Shown: positions 1 to 5,363 of the stretch, piece by piece | How the letters are laid out: each line of letters begins with the position of its first letter | Position numbering within the stretch: the stretch's first letter is position 1 | Assembly (NCBI GenBank): GCA_916719935.1 | Contig: CAKAPY010000029.1 | Span: 1-10,762, forward strand | Length of the DNA: 10,762 nucleotides | Direction of reading: 5' to 3' | DNA from: an uncultured Actinomyces sp. | Lineage (GTDB): Bacteria > Actinomycetota > Actinomycetes > Actinomycetales > Actinomycetaceae | Translations under genes and position numbers: made by a program | Notes under the pieces: model-generated | Seen by the model: the letters and a program-made list of their open reading frames with translations, nothing else | Told to the model about the DNA's origin: nothing | Databases searched by the model: none

Positions 1-49
1 AAGCCTAATGACCTCCACCCCACAGTTGTTCCGCCTTTGTTCAGCGGGG

Positions 50-69
50 AAGAACTATGTTCAGTTCTT
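50..69. repeat. Inverted repeat AAGAACT/AGTTCTT
   Basis: Perfect 7-bp arms (50-56 and 63-69) surround a 6-nt loop, with a smaller GAAC-TAT-GTTC repeat nested at 52-62. No T-run follows, so it is not a classical intrinsic terminator. It could be a regulator site or the weak end of an upstream transcript. Confidence 0.4.
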
Positions 70-86
70 GGTAATCGCGAAACGTG

Positions 87-114
87 CGTGTGTGCGCGTA
101 ATTAAAGACACACG
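87..114. repeat. Inverted repeat CGTGTGT/ACACACG next to promoter
   Basis: Perfect 7-bp arms (87-93 and 108-114) flank a 14-nt AT-containing spacer. The right arm ends just before the candidate -35 box at 116-121. This placement suits an activator or repressor site, or a hairpin ending an upstream transcript. Function is inferred only from position and symmetry. Confidence 0.35.
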
Positions 115-115
115 A

Positions 116-146
116 TTGACCATTTACCACTTCTTTGCATTACTAT
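116..146 (+). promoter_or_regulatory. Candidate sigma70-type promoter of the opp operon
   Basis: TTGACC at 116-121 matches five of six -35 consensus bases. TACTAT at 141-146 keeps the TA...AT frame of a -10 box. The spacer is 19 bp, slightly long. A 5-bp inverted repeat, TACTA/TAGTA (141-145 and 153-157), overlaps the -10 and has a TGATCA core, so a repressor could sit here. Transcription would start near 153, leaving a leader of about 140 nt before oppB. Confidence 0.4.
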
Positions 147-169
147 GATCAGTAGTACGCATGAGTAGT

Positions 170-212
170 GTCGTGTACCTGCTTTCGGCCTCAGGCTTGC
201 ACGGTGTGCGAC
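170..212 (+). promoter_or_regulatory. Possible structured leader hairpin upstream of oppB
   Basis: Bases 170-179 pair with 203-212 over ten positions, three of them G-U wobbles. After a one-base bulge (202), 180-182 pair with 199-201, and GCC/GGC (188-190 and 194-196) closes a small apical loop. The element lies inside the predicted oppB leader. I recognise no known riboswitch class; it could be an attenuator, an mRNA-stability element or chance. Confidence 0.25.
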
Positions 213-226
213 CCATGCGAAATCCC

Positions 227-242
227 GTTCATCTTGATGAAC
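227..242. repeat. Perfect palindrome GTTCATC-TT-GATGAAC in the oppB leader
   Basis: Two perfect 7-bp arms are separated by two bases, 55 bp upstream of the oppB start. In DNA this resembles a dimeric-repressor operator. In RNA it would fold as a 6-bp stem with a CUUG tetraloop. Its location downstream of the candidate promoter would suit a roadblock operator. No regulator for it is encoded beside it. Confidence 0.35.
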
Positions 243-296
243 CCCGACGAGTTTGCGAAAACCATTCGTAAACGCATGTATTAAAAGGACCTGTCC

Positions 297-1220
297 ATGC
301 TGCGATACATCGGACGACGTCTCCTGCAGACCATCCCGGTCTTCTTTGGAGCAACGTTCCTGATCTTTGCGATGGTCTACCTGATGCCAGGTGATCCCGT
401 CGCGGCCCTCGGAGGCGATAAGGGCTTGACCGAGGCTGCGGCAGCTCGAATCCGCGAAGAATACAACCTTGATAAGCCTTTCTGGTTGCAGTACCTGCTC
501 TACCTCAAGGGCATCTTCACCTTTGACTTCGGGAAGACCTTCTCCGGGCGACCGGTGACCGAGGTGCTAGCAACCGCATTCCCGATCACCATCCGTCTGG
601 CCATCTACGCCCTGTTGATCGAGGCCATTCTCGGTATCCTCTTCGGTGTTATTGCAGGTGTGCGTCGCGGAGGTATCTTCGACTCAACGGTCCTAGTCCT
701 CTCGCTGGTTGTCATCTCTGTGCCGACCTTCGTTATCGGCTTCCTTATGCAGTTCTTCTTTGGCATCAAATGGGGATTGCTTCCTGCTACGGCAAGTACG
801 GTTTCCTTTAAATCCTTGACGATGCCTGCGATTGTGCTAGGCGCGACCTCTCTTGCATATGTCATCCGACTCACGCGCCAATCGGTGTCCGAAAACGTCT
901 CTGCCGATTACGTGCGTACCGCACGTGCAAAGGGCCTGAAAGAGGGCACCGTGATGACGCGCCACATTCTGCGTAACTCGCTGATCCCCGTCGCGACCTT
1001 CCTCGGTGGCGACTTGGGCGGCCTCATGGGTGGCGCGATCATTACCGAAGGCATCTTCAACATCAACGGCGTTGGCGGTACCTTGTGGCAGTCCATCGTC
1101 CGCGGTGAGCCAGCTACCGTTGTTTCCATCACGACAGTTTTGGTCATGGTTTACATCACGGCAAACCTCCTTGTTGACCTGCTGTACGCCGTTCTTGATC
1201 CGAGGATTCGCTATGAGTGA
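297..1220 (+). CDS. oppB: Oligopeptide/dipeptide ABC transporter permease, OppB/DppB type
   Basis: This is an integral membrane subunit of a peptide importer, forming half of the channel with the following gene. The 307 residues are normal length for the family. The N-terminus (RRLLQTIPVFFGATFLIF..MPGDP) is the hallmark OppB/DppB start. Membrane segments lie near residues 10-30, 98-120, 130-155, 174-190, 228-250 and 278-300. The EAA coupling loop (about 204-231, DYVRTARAKGL...RNSLIP), which docks onto the ATPase, is intact, and the protein ends in the typical DPRIRYE. The ATG has a strong AAAGGA ribosome binding site seven bases upstream (284-289). It overlaps the next gene by 8 bp, so translation is probably coupled. 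The family call is firm; whether di-, tri- or longer peptides (or another solute such as nickel) are carried cannot be told. Confidence 0.93.
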   Translation: MLRYIGRRLLQTIPVFFGATFLIFAMVYLMPGDPVAALGGDKGLTEAAAARIREEYNLDKPFWLQYLLYLKGIFTFDFGKTFSGRPVTEVLATAFPITIRLAIYALLIEAILGILFGVIAGVRRGGIFDSTVLVLSLVVISVPTFVIGFLMQFFFGIKWGLLPATASTVSFKSLTMPAIVLGATSLAYVIRLTRQSVSENVSADYVRTARAKGLKEGTVMTRHILRNSLIPVATFLGGDLGGLMGGAIITEGIFNINGVGGTLWQSIVRGEPATVVSITTVLVMVYITANLLVDLLYAVLDPRIRYE

Positions 1221-2181
1221 TTTCATCCCTTCGCAAGCTATTTCGCGTACTCGTGCCGGTCAGGATCACTACGTTTCCGATATTGATGAGACCGGTTTGG
1301 GCGCAGTTGACGCCGTCGCCGATGAATCCGCACCCTCCTCAATGTGGGGGGAAGCGTGGAAGAATCTGCGCAAGCGTCCCCTGTTCTGGATCGCTGCGAT
1401 CATCATCGTCATGGCCGTCATGATCGCTGTTTTCCCGCAGCTGTTCACCAGCACGGACCCTCGTTTCTGTGAGCTCTCCAAGTCGTTAGGGAAACCCGAG
1501 GCTGGACATCCCTTCGGCTACACCTTCCAGGGTTGCGATATCTACGCTCGCGTCATCTACGGCGCACGCGCCTCGGTTTCCGTCGGCGTTCTGACGACGA
1601 TCTGCGTCGTCTTGATTGGTGCAACTCTTGGTTCCCTCGCCGGCTTCCTCGGCGGCTGGATTGACGCCCTGATTTCACGTGTCACCGACATCTTCTTTGC
1701 AGTTCCCCTCATGCTTGCAGCCATTGTCTTCATGCAGATGTTCAAGCAGAACCGCAACATCTGGATGGTTATCTTGGTCTTGTCGATGTTCGGCTGGACT
1801 CAGATCGCACGTATTACACGCGGCTCGGTCATGAGCGCCAAGAACGAAGAATTTGTGACGGCCGCAAAGGCAACCGGTGCATCGCGTTGGCGGATCCTGC
1901 TCTCCCACATCATCCCGAACTCCATGGCACCGATTATCGTCTACGCGACGGTTGCTCTGGGCTCCTTCATCGTCGCCGAGGCCTCGCTGTCCTTTATGGG
2001 CATCGGTCTTCCCCCGTCGGTGGTTTCTTGGGGTGCTGACATCTCGCAGGCGAAGGATAACCTGAGGCAGGCACCGATGGTTCTCTTCTACCCCGCTATG
2101 GCACTGGCCTTGACCGTGCTCAGCTTCATCACGATGGGTGACGCCGTTCGCGAAGCCCTTGACCCGAAGGCGAAGAAGTGA
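1213..2181 (+). CDS. oppC: Oligopeptide/dipeptide ABC transporter permease, OppC/DppC type
   Basis: This is the second channel subunit of the peptide importer. I place the start at the ATG at 1213, giving 322 residues, because GAGGA (1202-1206) lies six bases upstream; a longer frame from 1006 would run through the oppB coding region. The protein has a hydrophilic cytoplasmic N-terminus of about 55 residues, a first membrane helix near 57-77, five more helices from about 120 to 309, and an EAA loop at about 213-240 (EEFVTAAKATGAS...HIIPNSMAP). The extracytoplasmic loop after helix 1 has HPFG, but the usual GTDELGRD is replaced by GYTFQGCD, and it holds two cysteines (C86 and C108) that could form a disulfide. 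Its stop overlaps the GTG start of the ATPase gene by 3 bp. The family call is firm; the substrate is unknown. Confidence 0.92.
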   Translation: MSDFIPSQAISRTRAGQDHYVSDIDETGLGAVDAVADESAPSSMWGEAWKNLRKRPLFWIAAIIIVMAVMIAVFPQLFTSTDPRFCELSKSLGKPEAGHPFGYTFQGCDIYARVIYGARASVSVGVLTTICVVLIGATLGSLAGFLGGWIDALISRVTDIFFAVPLMLAAIVFMQMFKQNRNIWMVILVLSMFGWTQIARITRGSVMSAKNEEFVTAAKATGASRWRILLSHIIPNSMAPIIVYATVALGSFIVAEASLSFMGIGLPPSVVSWGADISQAKDNLRQAPMVLFYPAMALALTVLSFITMGDAVREALDPKAKK

Positions 2182-4022
2182 ACGAAGAACAATTCGAAGA
2201 GACTGTCACCGAGGTCATCCTCGAAGGCGTCGAGAAGGCTGAAATCCACCCGGACGACGCCAACCCTTTGCTCAAGATCACCGACCTGGAGGTCACCTTC
2301 ACGACCTCGACCGGTGTCGTTCCCGCCGTTCGCGGAGCTAACCTGACCATTTACCCCGGTCAGACTGTTGCAATCGTGGGCGAGTCCGGTTCGGGTAAGT
2401 CCACCACCGCCGCTGCCGTTATTGGCCTGCTTCCGGGCACCGGTAAGGTCACCGGCGGCTCCATCGAGTTCGACGGTAAGGAGCTCACCAAGATGAGCTC
2501 CAAGGAATGGATCGAACTGCGTGGATCTGGCATCGGCTTGGTTCCCCAGGATCCGATGAGTAACCTGAACCCCGTTCTTCGCATTGGTACGCAGGTGAAG
2601 GAAGCTCTGCTGGCGAACAATATTGTTCCCCGCTCCGAGGCAGGGGAGCGAGTCACCGAGCTCCTCGAGCAGGCAGGCCTTCCCGACGGAGAGCGCCGCG
2701 CAAAGCAGTACCCGCACGAGTTCTCGGGCGGTATGCGTCAGCGCGTGTTGATCGCTATCGGTCTTGCTTCTCGTCCGAAGCTGCTCATCGCTGACGAGCC
2801 CACCTCGGCACTGGACGTGACTGTTCAGCGTCGCATTCTCGATCACCTCGAGACGCTGACCAAGGAAATGGGCACGGCAGTGCTCTTCATTACTCACGAC
2901 TTGGGTCTGGCCGCTGAGCGTGCCGAACAGCTGGTCGTTATGCACCGTGGTCGCATCGTGGAATCTGGTCCTGCCTTGGAGATCCTCCAGCACCCGCAGC
3001 ACCCCTACACGAAGCGTCTGGTTTCCGCGGCCCCCTCCTTGGCCTCGGCACGTATCGAGTCCGCTCACGCGCGCGGCATCACGCACACGGAAGAAGAGTT
3101 CACCGGCTCGGCGAAGAACGTCTCGAGCGAGGAAATGATTCGCGTCGAGCACCTCACCAAGGAGTTCCACATCCGTGGCGCGAAGGGCGAGGCCTCGAAG
3201 CTTCTCGCGGTCGACGATGTCTCCTTCACGCTGCGCCGTGGAAAGACTCTGGCGGTCGTGGGTGAATCCGGTTCCGGTAAGTCAACTGCCGCGAACATGA
3301 TCCTCCACCTGCTGGAGCCGACCTCGGGCAAGATCTTCTTCGACGGCGATGACACCTCGGAGTACAGCGAGGCACAGCTTTTCGCGCTGCGTCGTCGCCT
3401 CCAGGCCGTGTTCCAGAACCCCTACGGTTCGCTCGACCCGATGTATTCGATCTACCGAATCATCGAAGAGCCACTGCGCATCCACAGCTACGGCACGAAG
3501 GCCTACGCTCAGCAGGAAGTTGAGCGTGCCAAGGCTTCGGGCCGTGACCCCGAGCCGTGGGCAGTCGCCGCTCTTGAAGGACACTCCGAGTCCGACAAGA
3601 AGCTGCGTGAAGAGCGCGTTGCCGAGCTGCTTGACTTGGTGGCCCTGCCGCGTAGCGCCATGCGTCGTTACCCGAATGAGCTCTCCGGTGGTCAGCGTCA
3701 GCGCGTTGCGGTTGCGCGTGCTCTTGCGCTCAACCCCGAGGTAATTGTCCTTGACGAGGCCGTTTCCGCACTGGACGTGCTGGTTCAGAACCAGATTCTG
3801 CACCTGCTCAACGACCTGCAAGCTGAGCTTGGACTGTCCTACCTGTTCATTACTCACGACCTGGCCGTTGTCCGCCAGATCGCAGACGATGTTGTGGTTA
3901 TGGAGAAGGGGCGTCTGGTCGAGGCAAACACGACCGATGCACTCTTTAATCACCCAGTTCAGGATTACACTCGCGAGCTGATCGAGGCCGTTCCCGGCCG
4001 TAAGATCCAGCTCAACCTCTGA
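2178..4022 (+). CDS. Fused double-ATPase subunit (OppD-OppF) of peptide ABC importer
   Basis: This cytoplasmic protein of 614 residues carries two complete ABC ATPase domains in one chain, replacing separate OppD and OppF. Domain 1 has Walker A GESGSGKS (68-75), Q-loop Q124, signature SGGMRQ (183-188), Walker B LLIADE (202-207) and switch H240. It is followed by the OppD-type C-terminal HPYTKRL segment (275-281). Domain 2 has Walker A (362-369), Q413, LSGGQRQ (502-508), VIVLDE (522-527) and H560, so both sites look catalytically competent. DEAVSALD in place of DEPTSALD in domain 2 is a common OppF variant. About 35 extra residues (roughly 437-475) lie between the EPLRIH and REERVAELLDL segments of domain 2. 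The GTG start at 2178 has GAAGG seven bases upstream and overlaps the oppC stop, so expression is coupled. Confidence 0.93.
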   Translation: MNEEQFEETVTEVILEGVEKAEIHPDDANPLLKITDLEVTFTTSTGVVPAVRGANLTIYPGQTVAIVGESGSGKSTTAAAVIGLLPGTGKVTGGSIEFDGKELTKMSSKEWIELRGSGIGLVPQDPMSNLNPVLRIGTQVKEALLANNIVPRSEAGERVTELLEQAGLPDGERRAKQYPHEFSGGMRQRVLIAIGLASRPKLLIADEPTSALDVTVQRRILDHLETLTKEMGTAVLFITHDLGLAAERAEQLVVMHRGRIVESGPALEILQHPQHPYTKRLVSAAPSLASARIESAHARGITHTEEEFTGSAKNVSSEEMIRVEHLTKEFHIRGAKGEASKLLAVDDVSFTLRRGKTLAVVGESGSGKSTAANMILHLLEPTSGKIFFDGDDTSEYSEAQLFALRRRLQAVFQNPYGSLDPMYSIYRIIEEPLRIHSYGTKAYAQQEVERAKASGRDPEPWAVAALEGHSESDKKLREERVAELLDLVALPRSAMRRYPNELSGGQRQRVAVARALALNPEVIVLDEAVSALDVLVQNQILHLLNDLQAELGLSYLFITHDLAVVRQIADDVVVMEKGRLVEANTTDALFNHPVQDYTRELIEAVPGRKIQLNL

Positions 4023-4042
4023 GTGTTCTTTCGTGGTTTTTT

Positions 4043-4074
4043 CGTGTGGGCAGGCCTTCGGGTCTGCCCACACG
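4043..4074. terminator. Strong hairpin with UUCG tetraloop between convergent genes
   Basis: Bases 4043-4056 pair with 4061-4074 over 14 positions, with one G-U wobble, and close a TTCG loop with C-G, the very stable cUUCGg tetraloop. It lies 21 nt after the ATPase stop and 45 nt after the lacI stop on the other strand, so it can serve both transcripts. No T-tract follows the stem in either direction; the six Ts at 4037-4042 precede it on the plus strand. It would act as a U-less terminator or as a 3'-end stabiliser. Confidence 0.7.
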
Positions 4075-4118
4075 TGTATCTGAGCGTGGTGAATAGTTGC
4101 GCGGGATGAACAAGCGTT

Positions 4119-5222
4119 TTAGACGCGCTTCGTAGATTCGCGGACGGTCAATGTATACGAGACAGTGACGTCGGAAACCTGGGTTGAAGGCTGATTGTGG
4201 TGGGCAGGGTTCGCGGTTTCGGTGGTATCCGTGTCCGGTCCCTTCGCTTCCCCTGGGTCTCCAGTCCGGGCACTGCCCTCAATGAGCGCAATCAGCCCAG
4301 CCACGGCCTCGTGCGCGATTGCGTGAGTATCCGGGGAAATTGTTGTGAGTGCTGGGGTTGAGAAGCGCGAGAGGACGGTGTCGTCCCATGAAGAAACCAA
4401 CACGTCTTGGGGGACGCGCACCTGTGCGCGAGAAAGTGCGCGTAGAGCACCTGCCCCTAAAAGGTCATTCATCGTGAAAATGGCATCGGGAAGCGTATTC
4501 GATTCCAGCCACTGGCCGAGAGCCGATTCAGCCCCCTCGGCGGTCCAAGGAGAGACTTCGACGCTGCGCCACGCCCATGAATCTAAGCCGAGCTCAGACA
4601 GTGCCTTCTCGATCCCGCGTTGGCGAAGTGCGCCCGCGCTGGAAGTCGCTCGAGTATGCGTCGAGCCAAGGATCAGGAAACTGCGCGCGCCCTGCTGGTA
4701 GAGGTGGTGCACCATTTCCGAGGCCGCAGAGACGTTATCCATCGAAAAGTGCGGAATACCCGCATCCTGGATCCTCTCGCCGAGCAGTACCAGCGGTGCG
4801 TCCAACTCGAGCTGGTTGAGGCCTTCGAGGTCGAGTTCGATGGGGGAGAGGATGAGTCCATCAATGAGGTTGGTGCGGAAGTCGCGCAGGACTGAGACTT
4901 CATGTTCGCGAGTGCCGGCGGTTTCGACAACCATGATCGAGTATCCGTTGCGGCGCGCCTCTTCTTGGATCAGGTGCGCAAGTTCTCCGAAGTAGGGCCA
5001 TGCAAGGTTGGGGATAGCGAGCGCCAAGGTGTGTGTCTGACCTTGGCGAAGGCGCTGCGCAGCAATGTTTGGCCGATAACCCAGTTGACGGATTGCGTCT
5101 TCAACTGCCTTCCGCGTAGCAGGGGAGATGTGCGGAAAGTTGTTTACTACGTTTGAAACCGTACGCTGTGAGACGCCGGCAAGTTGCGCAACATCGCGCA
5201 TGTTTGGCCGTGAAGATTTCAT
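4119..5222 (-). CDS. LacI-family transcriptional repressor
   Basis: This is a DNA-binding sugar-responsive regulator of 367 residues, probably controlling the divergent GH2/ABC operon and itself. The N-terminal helix-turn-helix (about 8-27, MRDVAQLAGVSQRTVSNVVN) and hinge (about 50-61, RPNIAAQRLRQG) are classical LacI. A periplasmic-binding-protein-like sensor follows (about 65-315), with FTMNDLLGAGALRAL (249-263) and SSWDD (278-282) as family landmarks, and the typical VRESTKR end. I chose the ATG at 5222 because GGAG (5229-5232) lies six bases upstream. The in-frame ATG at 5234 has no binding site and directly abuts a palindrome. Unusual is a stretch of about 33 polar residues rich in Thr, Pro and acidic residues (about 317-349) before the last beta strand. 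The effector is unknown, presumably the imported glycoside or a product of it. Confidence 0.9.
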   Translation of the reverse strand: MKSSRPNMRDVAQLAGVSQRTVSNVVNNFPHISPATRKAVEDAIRQLGYRPNIAAQRLRQGQTHTLALAIPNLAWPYFGELAHLIQEEARRNGYSIMVVETAGTREHEVSVLRDFRTNLIDGLILSPIELDLEGLNQLELDAPLVLLGERIQDAGIPHFSMDNVSAASEMVHHLYQQGARSFLILGSTHTRATSSAGALRQRGIEKALSELGLDSWAWRSVEVSPWTAEGAESALGQWLESNTLPDAIFTMNDLLGAGALRALSRAQVRVPQDVLVSSWDDTVLSRFSTPALTTISPDTHAIAHEAVAGLIALIEGSARTGDPGEAKGPDTDTTETANPAHHNQPSTQVSDVTVSYTLTVRESTKRV

Positions 5223-5228
5223 GTGCGT

Positions 5229-5232
5229 CTCC
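5229..5232 (-). promoter_or_regulatory. Ribosome binding site that decides the lacI start
   Basis: On the minus strand GGAG lies six bases before the ATG at 5222. The alternative upstream ATG (5234) would sit inside this site's immediate surroundings and has no purine-rich sequence before it. This favours the 367-residue protein over a version four residues longer. Confidence 0.6.
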
Positions 5233-5236
5233 ATAA

Positions 5237-5251
5237 AGTGTTGTTAACACT
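5237..5251. promoter_or_regulatory. Candidate LacI-type operator AGTGTT-N3-AACACT
   Basis: Perfect 6-bp arms (5237-5242 and 5246-5251) flank GTT, with a TGTTAACA core at 5242-5249. The site starts four bases upstream of the lacI ribosome binding site, so bound repressor would block lacI transcription (autoregulation). Proximity to a divergently oriented LacI gene supports operator function. Binding by this particular repressor is inference. Confidence 0.45.
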
Positions 5252-5272
5252 GATCTCATCAGGGATTACTGC

Positions 5273-5286
5273 TTCAGTCTACTGAA
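5273..5286. repeat. Inverted repeat TTCAGT-CT-ACTGAA in the divergent intergenic region
   Basis: Perfect 6-bp arms are separated by two bases, midway between lacI and the glycosidase gene. It differs in sequence from the other two palindromes here, so it may bind another regulator, such as a global carbon regulator, or be fortuitous. Confidence 0.35.
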
Positions 5287-5328
5287 AATTCTGGTTGGCT
5301 GCTGAGGAATTGTGATGAATTTGCTACG

Positions 5329-5357
5329 TTGCAATTTTGTGGCAAATCATGCATGAT
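5329..5357 (+). promoter_or_regulatory. Candidate promoter of the GH2-ABC operon (leaderless start)
   Basis: TTGCAA (5329-5334) and CATGAT (5352-5357) match four of six consensus bases each and are spaced by exactly 17 bp. The predicted transcription start then falls about seven bases after the -10, on the A of the ATG at 5364. That explains why no ribosome binding site is visible before this gene: the mRNA would be leaderless. The boxes are imperfect, as expected of a regulated promoter, so this is an inference from spacing. Confidence 0.35.
5346..5357. promoter_or_regulatory. Perfect 12-bp palindrome ATCATGCATGAT over the predicted -10
   Basis: The 12 bases read identically on both strands, and their right half is the proposed -10 hexamer. 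A repressor here would directly occlude RNA polymerase. The GC centre is compatible with LacI-family operators, although the arms do not match those of the site at 5237-5251. It may therefore be a second operator class, or the lacI-proximal repeat may not be the true operator. Confidence 0.4.
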
Positions 5358-5363
5358 GATCCC

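Larger units (their letters stand above)
1..296. other. Non-coding region upstream of the peptide-transport operon
   Basis: No convincing gene is visible in these 296 bases. They hold four inverted repeats or foldable segments (50-69, 87-114, 170-212, 227-242) and a candidate promoter (116-146). Short reading frames such as 161-271 (36 codons) have no ribosome binding site and look like chance. A peptide-binding protein gene may end just before the window, but nothing here proves it. If the candidate promoter is right, the oppB mRNA starts with a leader of roughly 140 nt. Confidence 0.6.

Noticed and set aside
161..271. 36-codon reading frame in the opp leader, possible leader peptide
   Set aside because: No ribosome binding site precedes it, the composition is unremarkable, and it shows no run of regulatory codons typical of attenuator peptides.
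237..284. 15-codon frame (MNPDEFAKTIRKRMY) ending just before the oppB ribosome binding site
   Set aside because: It has no Shine-Dalgarno and its start lies inside the 227-242 palindrome. It is too short to support without conservation data.
2088..3170. Long minus-strand open frame (360 codons) opposite oppC and the double ATPase
   Set aside because: It lies entirely opposite conserved, motif-rich genes, has no recognisable domain or ribosome binding site, and long antisense frames are common opposite high-GC coding sequence.
3282..4073. Minus-strand open frame (263 codons) opposite the second ATPase domain
   Set aside because: Its low-complexity, Val/Leu/Gln-rich translation mirrors the ATPase codons, and it runs across the hairpin between convergent genes. 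It is a shadow frame.
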